NCBI GenBank assembly: GCA_029244465.1
Contig: JAQWQN010000116.1
Span: 1-6,132 of the forward strand
Direction: 5' to 3'
From: Pseudomonadales bacterium
GTDB lineage: Bacteria > Pseudomonadota > Gammaproteobacteria > Pseudomonadales > Azotimanducaceae
Length of the DNA: 6,132 nt
Shown: in pieces, positions 1 through 6,132 of the stretch
Numbering within the stretch: position 1 is the first letter of the stretch
Layout of the letters: each line of letters begins with the position of its first letter
Notes under the pieces: generated by a model
Told to the model about the DNA's origin: nothing
Seen by the model: only the letters and a program-made list of their open reading frames with translations
The model's database searches: none
Program-made: the position numbers and the translations under genes

Positions 1-561
1 GTAACAGACGGTAGCAATGCCCGCTTGTTCTACGGCTCGGCATACCAAACCAACGGTTTGGTGGTCAAGAGGTCAGGCAGGTGCGGCGAGTAGTATATCA
101 ACACCATCCTCATTCAACTTCTCCACAAAAGCTGGTGCTGACTCCTCAATGACTTTAGTCCGGTCGTAGATTCTCCCCATAAAGCCACTCCAGAAGCGTG
201 GCGCAATACTCCCGATCTCACCGGCTGCGACCATCTCACGCAAACGATCTATCGGAAAAACGCAATTCAAGTCCTCATCGGCGTCCGCATGATTGTAATA
301 ACTATCATTGATCGCAAAGTCGGCGCTGCTCGCATCCTCGGTCACAGCATCGAGGCGATGATCGTTGCGCGCATCAGGGGCAAAACCTGGCATGGTGCAA
401 TGAGAAACACCACCTGAGGTGAGGATGGTTACCCGACAATCCCGCAGTGGTTTGCCGGGCCTAGTGAGCGGCGCGGTTTCGTTAATCGTCCATTCATACG
501 ACGGAAACCCGAGCGAACCATAATGCTGATTGAGTGCATCGACGTAGTTGATTGGTGCCAT
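1..561 (-). CDS. GrdB/PrdB-like selenoprotein (glycine/sarcosine/betaine reductase selenoprotein B family), partial, with in-frame selenocysteine TGA
   Basis: The frame encodes 162 residues from ATG at 561, then TGA (75-73), then at least 24 more residues to the window edge: PLDHQTVGLVCRAVEQAGIA followed by TVCY. Selenoprotein B relatives carry a redox Sec (or Cys) followed by Pro and, a few residues on, His-Gln-(Ser/Thr)-Val-Gly-Leu. Here residue 163 would be Sec, in APA-U-PLDHQTVGL, so the TGA is read as selenocysteine. Other family-like parts are an early strand ending in TSGGVSH (48-54), NDSYYNHAD (85-93), NCVFPIDRLREMV (99-111), IGSIAPRFWSGFMG (116-129) and EDGVDILLAAPA (151-162). A good Shine-Dalgarno (GGGAGGT, 573-567) lies 5 bases before the ATG. 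GrdB and PrdB are clostridial reductases that cleave C-N bonds. The short proteobacterial relatives have no assigned reaction, so the substrate is unknown here. No signal peptide is visible, so it is probably cytoplasmic. The 3' end lies outside the window. Conventional gene callers would cut this protein at 73. Confidence 0.88.
36..72 (-). promoter_or_regulatory. Bacterial SECIS hairpin
   Basis: Directly after the Sec codon the mRNA can fold into a hairpin. The upper stem is 8 perfect base pairs, ACCAAACC (62-55) with GGUUUGGU (51-44), closed by a three-base loop GUU (54-52). A lower 4-bp helix, CUUG (69-66) with CGAG (39-36, one G-U pair), is separated from it by a small internal loop. The loop begins 18 bases after the UGA and its first base is G. 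Bacterial SECIS models expect an apical loop of at least 3 bases about 16-37 bases from the UGA, with a G among the first two loop bases. The element would bind SelB to deliver Sec-tRNA. The fold was worked out by eye; no folding energy was computed. Confidence 0.75.
73..75 (-). other. Selenocysteine (Sec, U) codon TGA, residue 163
   Basis: The TGA lies in frame exactly where the selenoprotein B family has its redox-active Sec or Cys, between VDILLAAPA and PLDHQTVGL. The frame after it stays open to the window edge with clear family similarity, and a hairpin begins a few bases later. A real stop would not be followed by conserved in-frame family sequence. Recoding depends on SelB and tRNA-Sec, which must be encoded elsewhere. 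Confidence 0.88.
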
Positions 562-649
562 TGTCTACCTCCCGATTAATGGGTCCAATCTAGCATTCAA
601 AACCCTCGCATCCAAATCCTAGCCCTACTCAATCACACCCGAAGACCGT

Positions 650-1504
650 CTAAAGAGCTGCCGCGAGCGATCTGACTTCCTGGTAGAAAGAGCGGACGAG
701 CTCTTGCGCAAACATGGATTTACGCGCAACAAAGCGCACCGGGCGGGTGATACCATAGGTCGCCAGCGGAATCACCTCATCGGTTGGCACACCCAAAGTC
801 CGCGCAACGTCTGCAGGAATGAGCCCATGACCAAATCCAGCAATCGCCATTTGCGCCACTGAGAAAAACGATTCCAGTGACACGCTACGTTGTAGATTTA
901 GTTCGCTCATCGCGTCTTCGATTGATGCCCAAGCGCCGGACCGTGATTCTATCGTGATCACATTCAGCGCATCACCGGGCGTGTATTTGAGTGATCTCAG
1001 CCCAGAAGGCACTATCACCATGGGTTCTTCACGAATGACTTCGCTCACTAGGTCAGTGTCGGCATCCGGTGTACCGGTACAGATTCCAACCATATATTCA
1101 CCTGATCGTAGCCGATCGAGGACCACCGGAGAGCGTTGAGCATGAAATTCAAACTCGATACCTGGCAACCTGTCGCCGGCCTCAGAAAAAAGTTTTGGTC
1201 CCCAACTGGCCAAAATCGCCTCAGAAACACCCATTATGATTCGGCCTTTGCGTAAGGCTTGATCCTCAAGAAAAACACTCCGTAGTTCAGAAAGAAGTGG
1301 CGTCACTTTCTCAACCAATCGGGTGCCGTGCGAGGTTAGGACCACGCGACGGCCGTGGCGCTCTATCAACTTGCGGTCATAGTAACGCTCGAGGTTGGCA
1401 ATCCGCTTACTCACCGCAGATTGAGAGATCTTCAGCGCAGTACTCGCCTCCATCATCGTGCCCTCTTTATAGAGCGCGACCAGTGTTTCAAGATTTTCGA
1501 TCAA
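650..1504 (-). CDS. LysR family transcriptional regulator
   Basis: This 284-residue protein has the LysR layout. An N-terminal winged helix-turn-helix occupies about residues 1-60, with the recognition region around MEASTALKISQSAVSKRIAN (18-37), the following LERYYDRKLIERHGRRV and then LTSHG in the wing. A linker helix (about 61-85) leads to a periplasmic-binding-protein-like effector domain from about 87 to the end, including the strand VGICTG (139-144) and the later IAGFGHGLIPADVA (221-234). Length is slightly below the usual 290-310. The start is TTG at 1504: an in-frame TAA lies five codons upstream, no ATG lies between, and AAAGGA sits 8 bases before the TTG. The gene is divergent from the TauE/SafE permease, which is the commonest LysR target arrangement, and the selenoprotein gene follows 88 bases downstream on the same strand. 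The effector cannot be deduced. It probably binds the intergenic inverted repeat and may regulate its own promoter. Confidence 0.93.
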   Translation of the reverse strand: MIENLETLVALYKEGTMMEASTALKISQSAVSKRIANLERYYDRKLIERHGRRVVLTSHGTRLVEKVTPLLSELRSVFLEDQALRKGRIIMGVSEAILASWGPKLFSEAGDRLPGIEFEFHAQRSPVVLDRLRSGEYMVGICTGTPDADTDLVSEVIREEPMVIVPSGLRSLKYTPGDALNVITIESRSGAWASIEDAMSELNLQRSVSLESFFSVAQMAIAGFGHGLIPADVARTLGVPTDEVIPLATYGITRPVRFVARKSMFAQELVRSFYQEVRSLAAAL

Positions 1505-1512
1505 CTGCCGGG

Positions 1513-1518
1513 TCCTTT
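1513..1518 (-). promoter_or_regulatory. Ribosome binding site fixing the TTG start of the LysR gene
   Basis: AAAGGA reads on the minus strand from 1518 to 1513, 8 bases before the TTG at 1504. It overlaps the in-frame TAA (1519-1517) that closes the frame upstream, so translation must begin after it, and no ATG occurs before the conserved HTH sequence. Confidence 0.6.
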
Positions 1519-1520
1519 AC

Positions 1521-1548
1521 ATAGTGGACTTAATCATATTCCAGCTAT
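1521..1548. promoter_or_regulatory. Imperfect inverted repeat in the divergent promoter region, candidate LysR operator
   Basis: Between the LysR start (1504) and the permease start (1587), ATAGTGGA (1521-1528) is mirrored by TCCAGCTAT (1540-1548). The arms match over 8 bases except for one extra G at 1544, with an 11-base spacer. A minus-strand TATGAT (1538-1533), a possible -10 box for the LysR gene, lies in the spacer, so binding could repress the regulator. Toward the permease, TGGACT (1525-1530) and TATTCT (1546-1551) are weak -35/-10 candidates only 15 bases apart. LysR proteins bind interrupted dyads in such places, but this one is assigned from symmetry and position only. Confidence 0.35.
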
Positions 1549-1586
1549 TCTCTTTTTTCATTATTTGACCCCATTAAGCTGCCTGA

Positions 1587-2318
1587 ATGTTCTACGCACT
1601 TATTCTCGTCACGGTCTTTTTGACCAGTTTGCTCTCCGGTATTGTCGGAATGGCTGGCGGAATGATCTTAATGGCCGTGCTGGTCTCGCTCTCGAGCGTC
1701 GCAGGCGCCATGATTCTACATGGCGCGGTTCAGGCTACAGCGAATGGCTCCCGCGCCTGGTTCCTACGACAACACTTACGGTCGGACATCTTGCCCAACT
1801 ACGCCGCAGGCGCAGGCATCGCAGTGGCCGTATTTATGATGATTGCGTTTGTTCCAGAGCCTGGAGTTGTCCTGGTGCTAGTGGGATTATTCCCATGGTT
1901 CGCGCGACTCAGCAAACGTTTAAAAGGCCTGGATGTGCTGAAACCTCTGACCGCGATCTCTTGTGGCGTTGTGGTCACCGCGGCCCAACTTTTAGCGGGA
2001 GCCTCCGGGCCCCTACTCGACGTGTTCTATCACAACACACCACTAACCCGCCACGAAATCGTGGCCAACAAAGCCGTTACGCAGACCCTTGGGCACTTCA
2101 TTAAGATTCTCTATTACGGCTTTTTCATCGGCGTGGCGGTACAGTTCGACATTTGGCTCATAGCTATCGCTATGACGATCGCCGTCGCCGGCACACGCGC
2201 GGGAACGATGGTTTTAGAAAAATGGAGCGACGCCCAGTTTCAGAAAGTCAGCCAGATCATCATTCTGACGATAGCTACCCTCTGCTTCATTCAGGGAATT
2301 CGTCTACTTCTGGCATAA
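1587..2318 (+). CDS. TauE/SafE family (TSUP) membrane permease
   Basis: This 243-residue protein is strongly hydrophobic with about 7-8 membrane segments, near residues 2-20, 24-48, 71-90, 92-105, 120-138, 168-186, 187-207 and 222-242. The family's two-fold repeat is visible: a first glycine-rich motif SGIVGMAGGMILM (17-29) with HGAVQATANGSR (45-56), and a second LLAGASGPLLDVF (135-147) with KAVTQTLGHFIK (162-173). TSUP proteins move small anions, including sulfite, sulfoacetate and other sulfur or organic acids across the inner membrane; the substrate here is unknown. The ATG at 1587 is preceded directly by in-frame TGA, and the next Met (residue 22) would remove the first membrane segment, so this start is preferred although no clear Shine-Dalgarno is present. 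It is divergent from the LysR gene and likely regulated by it. Its end lies 38 bases from the end of the opposing carboxylase gene. Length is typical. Confidence 0.9.
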   Translation: MFYALILVTVFLTSLLSGIVGMAGGMILMAVLVSLSSVAGAMILHGAVQATANGSRAWFLRQHLRSDILPNYAAGAGIAVAVFMMIAFVPEPGVVLVLVGLFPWFARLSKRLKGLDVLKPLTAISCGVVVTAAQLLAGASGPLLDVFYHNTPLTRHEIVANKAVTQTLGHFIKILYYGFFIGVAVQFDIWLIAIAMTIAVAGTRAGTMVLEKWSDAQFQKVSQIIILTIATLCFIQGIRLLLA

Positions 2319-2356
2319 AAGTCTCTGCCGAAAACAAAGTAGAGGCTAGGTACTGG

Positions 2357-5300
2357 TTACGCTTCGACTTGGATTGGCTTCACTACAAACAAAAGATCGC
2401 CCACGTTAACTTGTTGACCGCTGCTCATGTTGACCCGAGTGACTTCAAACTCGATGTTCTCATAAAGTTCAACGTCACCGTTAAAGTCGCTCAACGTCAA
2501 AGGGGTAAAAATCTTCATCGCTTCTAACTGACAGAGCGTCTGCTGCAACCCGACTTTGTCGCCTACGGTCACGTATTCAGGTTCTGACGGAGAAGGCGTC
2601 GAATAGAAAATCGCGGTAGCCGGGGCGAGTACTTTCAATTCTTCGCTTTCTTCAATCTGGATGCTCTCGATGTCAATGCCGATGCCGCCATCACCGGCAG
2701 AAGCTTCAATTTCAACGATCAGCTTGGCGACATCTGATCGCTGCAACATCTCGGGCAGGTAGTTTGTATCGTAGACACCCTCAATGAAGACATCGTCCTT
2801 CAATATGCGTCGCAACAAAGGAATGTTGGTACAGATGCCATTGATCTCTACGCGACTCAGATACTCATCGAGTTTAGCAATTGCAGCGTTGCGGTCCTCA
2901 GCATGGACAACAACTTGAGCGACCATGCTGTCATAATAAGGAGAGACAAACTTCCCTGCCGCCGCCGCCGCGATAATCTCGACGCCGTCATCATCCGGAA
3001 ATGTGCATTCACCGATTTCCCCAGGATGCGGTCGGAAGACTATTTCGCCGTCACCCATTTGCTGGACGCGCTCGGCATTAACCCGGGCTTCGATCGAATA
3101 ACCATTTTCAACAACAGCAATATCAGCAATCGAGCCACCTTCCGCTATATTGAATTGTTGGGAAACAATATCTATTCCGGAGGTCCATTCGGTAACGGGA
3201 TGTTCTACCTGCAGACGTGTATTCATTTCCATAAAGTAGACAGCGTTGGATTTCAAATCATAAATAAACTCAACCGTGCCAGCGCCGACATAGCCAACTT
3301 CATCTGCAATCGCCGCCGTACTGCGCTTCACCGTGGCCAAAAGGTCAGGGGGCAGCATCGTCGAGCCTGATTCCTCGATCACCTTCTGCTTGTCACGCTG
3401 AACACTACAATCGCGGATGCCGAGCACATGCGTGTTGCCATGTGAATCACGTAAAAGCTGCGCTTCGATATGCCGGAGAGAGATTACGTATTTCTCCAGA
3501 TAGACGTCCCCATTACCAAAAGCACTACGCGCTTCGTTGGTCACCCGATGGAAGAGTTCAAAAAAATTCTCGCCTGACTCAACAACTTGAATTCCCTTAC
3601 CACCACCGCCGTGAACGGCCTTGATCAAAATGGGATAACCAATGTCTTCAGCAACTTCAGCCGCGCGTTCAGGGTTAGTCATGATGCCATGACTTCCAGG
3701 AACGACCGGAACTTTGAGCCGTAACGCCGTGTTGATGGCATTACTTTTGTTCCCCATAGTTTCCATAGAAGCGACGGAGGGGCCAATGAAATTGATGCCA
3801 TGATGACGAACCAACTCAGCAAAAGAGGAGTTTTCGGAAAGAAAGCCAATACCAGGATGAAGGCTATCTACGCCCTCATTCTCGGCCACACTCAGAACAC
3901 TCATAGCGTTCAGGTAGCTCTCGTCGGGCGTGTTACCGCCAATGCAGACAACAGAATCTTGTTCTCGAAGCTGGTCAACTGCAGCTGAGTCCATATCAGG
4001 ATCAGATTGCACTAAAACGACTTTGATATCGTTGTTTTGCGCGATACGTATCAATTTTGCGGCGGTACAACCGCGGGCATGAATCAAAACTTTCTTCACG
4101 GGTCGTTCTAGCTCGGATTCGGTATAGACCGGACGGTGCGCGACAACCACCGGTCGCTGATTGGCAAAACCACCGGCAAGCACTCGATCCATCGCTTCTT
4201 CGGCTGTCTCTACCGCTACCGGGATCGCTGGGTCTATGGCGCGTAATTCTTCGTCCAAGGTGGGGAAGAACGGGTGTTTTACCAATCCCTGCATGGCTCC
4301 GTCGGTCACCGAGAGATAGTTCGATAAGATGGAATTGAGGGGCAAGTTCGATGGCACCACGAGTTGACCTGCAAACGGCATGCTCGTGCCTGAAAAATAG
4401 AAGGTTTGTACTAACGGATGAGTTACGAAACTAGCCTGCGCGCCGCCCGTACAATCGCCAAACCCAAACACGATTACCGGCAGGTCGTGGTCACGCACAA
4501 ACCGGGTGATGCGATCATTGACGGCAGCCATCGAAAACAGTGCACCGGCACCTTCCTTAGTCTGCATGCCACCTGATGAAACGAAACAAACGACAGGCAG
4601 ATGCTGCTCCGCACACTCGACCAATAAACGACAGAATTTTTCAGCACTCGCCATATCAAATGCGCCAGCCTGAAAAGATACATTCGATACAAGCACACCA
4701 ACGCGGTGTTTATTGCCATTCTTGAGCGTACCGTAACCCGCCACGATACCGCATGGCGGCAGGCCTTTATTCAACGCCCCTTCGATGGATATACGAAAGC
4801 CAGGAAATGAACATGGGTCTGAACTGAGTAGCTCGTCGAAACGAGGCTCGAACGCTTCCAGATAACGATCGATGATGTCCGCGTAATCAAAACGGTTCGT
4901 GTTCTTGCGGCGACGCAGAACGTCTTGCATCAGCAAGTCATTGTAGGCCATATCCAGCCGATTCCAAAAATCCTTTCGCCGTCCGATGTTCTTCGGCGCA
5001 ATGCGTCCCTGATAGGTCTTACCCTCTCGAACAGAGCCAATGTAGGATGCAAGTAAGTTCTCGAATAGGTAGGTCACAACAACAAACAGCGCATCGGCCA
5101 GATGCGAAAAGCTAACTTTCTTCCATTCTTCGACCTGTCGAAAAAAATCGCTGCCTTTCGCATGTTTTTGAATGCGCAGATACCAATCAACAAGCTGGTC
5201 GCGGAGTTGGTCTGCGGTGGGCTGCATCGCACCACCAACCGGTTCGATAGTGAGACCAGAGACAGCAAGATTTAAAGTCGTTTCGAGCAACTGTGACATC

Positions 5301-6109
5301 GAAGATTGAGAAAGCAATTGATCAGTTTTGGCTTCTTCAGCAATTGAGTCCAAGTTGGCAATCACCTGATCATAGACTGAGTCGAATAGCAGTAAATTCT
5401 CACATTCACGGATGAAGTCATGTCGCAACTCGTCATCCAACAAGACATCTAACACTGTCATATCGGTGAGCGCGACAGGCCTGCCACCAGCTTCAACGCC
5501 GCTTATGTACTGCGGGAATCGTGCATGCAGCAGAGCTCGGTTACTTTGTATGTCAGTCGCTTCGGTCATGCCCATCATGGCCGGACCAGTCAGAGCAAGA
5601 TTAAGCTCAGAGGTAATGAGTTTCGCGACAAAATTATCGTTCTTTTCGTCCAGGCCTTTTAGCGCTATCAGCTTTTTGCCTTCGTAGGAGAATCTCTCGC
5701 GCAGTATTGCTGCCATCTCGGGGTCACGGTGTAATGCGTGCACCAACCCGCGCGCATCTTCGATATCACTTACTTTAAGAATCTGGCGGGTGTCTTCATG
5801 ATTGAAAAGGTACTCACGCAGTGCCCGCAGATTACCAACGGACTCTCCCTTCCAACGGTTATAGAGAAAGACGCCCACCGATGATAATAACGTTGCTCGC
5901 GCATCCTCGTAATTCCGCTTTGGTTCACCGAAAATCAGCTGGGCAATACGCCCCCGCTCATCATGCAGAGCCTGACGTTTGTCGTTGTAGTTACGCCATG
6001 CTTTGGACAAAGTATCGTCATACAACACTTTGTCCGGATCCTGCAGCCAATTCAGAAAAGTCTGACGTCTTTCTCGGTCGGCACGAACGTTCAATTCGCC
6101 CTTGGGCAT
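2357..6109 (-). CDS. Multidomain biotin-dependent acyl-CoA carboxylase (carboxyltransferase, biotin carboxylase and biotinyl domain in one chain)
   Basis: The chain has 1250 residues. Residues 1-415 form a largely helical region I do not recognise. Residues 420-660 are one crotonase-fold carboxyltransferase of the AccD/PccB N-half type: RFDELLSSDPCSF, CGIVAGYGTL (453-462), FVSSGGMQTKEGAGALF (509-525) and GDCTGGAQASF (551-561). Residues 672-1125 are biotin carboxylase: HPGIGFLSEN (751-760), K788, K830, HGGGGKG (833-839), H880, E947, EMNTRLQVEHPVTE (961-974) and R1009. These match the E. coli AccC catalytic set. After an acidic, Gly-rich linker, residues 1158-1245 form an AccB-like biotinyl domain with EAMKIF; the biotinylated lysine is K1199 (codon 2515-2513). 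It should carboxylate biotin with ATP and bicarbonate, then transfer CO2 to an acyl-CoA; acetyl-CoA is the likeliest substrate but is not proven. It is probably cytosolic. The frame stays open upstream of ATG 6109 to the window edge, and the AGGA there is only 1 base from the ATG, so the true start may lie farther upstream. Confidence 0.9.
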   Translation of the reverse strand: MPKGELNVRADRERRQTFLNWLQDPDKVLYDDTLSKAWRNYNDKRQALHDERGRIAQLIFGEPKRNYEDARATLLSSVGVFLYNRWKGESVGNLRALREYLFNHEDTRQILKVSDIEDARGLVHALHRDPEMAAILRERFSYEGKKLIALKGLDEKNDNFVAKLITSELNLALTGPAMMGMTEATDIQSNRALLHARFPQYISGVEAGGRPVALTDMTVLDVLLDDELRHDFIRECENLLLFDSVYDQVIANLDSIAEEAKTDQLLSQSSMSQLLETTLNLAVSGLTIEPVGGAMQPTADQLRDQLVDWYLRIQKHAKGSDFFRQVEEWKKVSFSHLADALFVVVTYLFENLLASYIGSVREGKTYQGRIAPKNIGRRKDFWNRLDMAYNDLLMQDVLRRRKNTNRFDYADIIDRYLEAFEPRFDELLSSDPCSFPGFRISIEGALNKGLPPCGIVAGYGTLKNGNKHRVGVLVSNVSFQAGAFDMASAEKFCRLLVECAEQHLPVVCFVSSGGMQTKEGAGALFSMAAVNDRITRFVRDHDLPVIVFGFGDCTGGAQASFVTHPLVQTFYFSGTSMPFAGQLVVPSNLPLNSILSNYLSVTDGAMQGLVKHPFFPTLDEELRAIDPAIPVAVETAEEAMDRVLAGGFANQRPVVVAHRPVYTESELERPVKKVLIHARGCTAAKLIRIAQNNDIKVVLVQSDPDMDSAAVDQLREQDSVVCIGGNTPDESYLNAMSVLSVAENEGVDSLHPGIGFLSENSSFAELVRHHGINFIGPSVASMETMGNKSNAINTALRLKVPVVPGSHGIMTNPERAAEVAEDIGYPILIKAVHGGGGKGIQVVESGENFFELFHRVTNEARSAFGNGDVYLEKYVISLRHIEAQLLRDSHGNTHVLGIRDCSVQRDKQKVIEESGSTMLPPDLLATVKRSTAAIADEVGYVGAGTVEFIYDLKSNAVYFMEMNTRLQVEHPVTEWTSGIDIVSQQFNIAEGGSIADIAVVENGYSIEARVNAERVQQMGDGEIVFRPHPGEIGECTFPDDDGVEIIAAAAAGKFVSPYYDSMVAQVVVHAEDRNAAIAKLDEYLSRVEINGICTNIPLLRRILKDDVFIEGVYDTNYLPEMLQRSDVAKLIVEIEASAGDGGIGIDIESIQIEESEELKVLAPATAIFYSTPSPSEPEYVTVGDKVGLQQTLCQLEAMKIFTPLTLSDFNGDVELYENIEFEVTRVNMSSGQQVNVGDLLFVVKPIQVEA

Positions 6110-6132
6110 TTCCTGATCTGCTAATCGGCCAT

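Noticed and set aside
73..75. TGA as an ordinary stop codon or a disabling nonsense mutation in the selenoprotein gene
   Set aside because: The in-frame sequence after it is conserved family sequence, the position matches the family Sec site, and a SECIS-like hairpin follows. The rest of the gene shows no decay.
562..649. Own promoter for the selenoprotein gene in the 88-base gap (minus-strand TTGGAT, 17 bases, TAGATT)
   Set aside because: The -35 matches the consensus at only 3 of 6 bases and the -10 at 4 of 6, which is near chance. Co-transcription with the LysR gene is equally possible.
1355..2104. Plus-strand 249-codon open frame across the LysR start and the permease
   Set aside because: It overlaps two well-supported genes in other frames, is rich in Arg, His and Thr as expected from a shifted membrane-protein frame, and shows no recognisable domain.
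2319..2356. Possible bidirectional terminator between the convergent permease and carboxylase genes
   Set aside because: Only a 4-base CTCT/AGAG pairing with a large loop is visible and there is no GC-rich stem with a T run.
2153..2527. Plus-strand 124-codon open frame across the 3' ends of the permease and carboxylase
   Set aside because: It runs antisense through the biotinyl domain and in another frame through the permease, and has no family-like sequence.
2903..3370. Plus-strand open frame of 155 codons antisense to the biotin carboxylase domain
   Set aside because: The opposite strand carries intact, highly conserved biotin carboxylase motifs here, so this is a shadow frame.
4057..5687. 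Several short plus- and minus-strand open frames inside the carboxylase gene
   Set aside because: All lie within the conserved carboxyltransferase or N-terminal coding region in other frames, with no independent support.
6121..6132. Minus-strand ATG GCC GAT TAG at the right edge as a start for the carboxylase
   Set aside because: It is out of frame with the carboxylase and stops after three codons.

Overview
The window looks like bacterial chromosome, probably a Gram-negative proteobacterium and plausibly a marine gammaproteobacterium. Base composition is near 50% GC by eye, the genes are tightly packed, and the proteins resemble those of that group. This placement is an inference from gene content, because no rRNA or other marker gene is present. 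If the main finding is right, the host must also carry selenocysteine machinery (selA, selB, selC, selD) outside the window.

Layout, left to right. (1) Positions 561 down to the left edge, minus strand: a GrdB/PrdB-like selenoprotein. Its frame meets a TGA at 75-73 and then continues into the conserved family sequence PLDHQTVGL. A hairpin suited to be a bacterial SECIS element follows the TGA, so the TGA reads as selenocysteine and not as the gene end. The gene leaves the window at position 1. (2) 1504 down to 650, minus strand: a LysR-type regulator starting at TTG. (3) An 82-base divergent intergenic region with an imperfect inverted repeat that could be the regulator's operator. (4) 1587-2318, plus strand: a TauE/SafE-type membrane permease, divergent from the regulator. 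(5) 6109 down to 2357, minus strand: one 1250-residue biotin-dependent carboxylase that joins an unrecognised helical N-terminal region, one carboxyltransferase domain, a full biotin carboxylase and an AccB-like biotinyl domain. It converges on the permease gene with 38 bases between them.

How they may work together. The divergent LysR/permease pair is a classic arrangement in which the regulator controls the transporter and often itself. The selenoprotein lies 88 bases downstream of the regulator on the same strand and could be co-transcribed with it. The carboxylase needs biotin ligase, ATP and bicarbonate, and makes a carboxylated acyl-CoA such as malonyl-CoA. No sequence evidence links it functionally to the other three genes. 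No RNA genes, mobile elements, CRISPR arrays or insertion sequences were seen.
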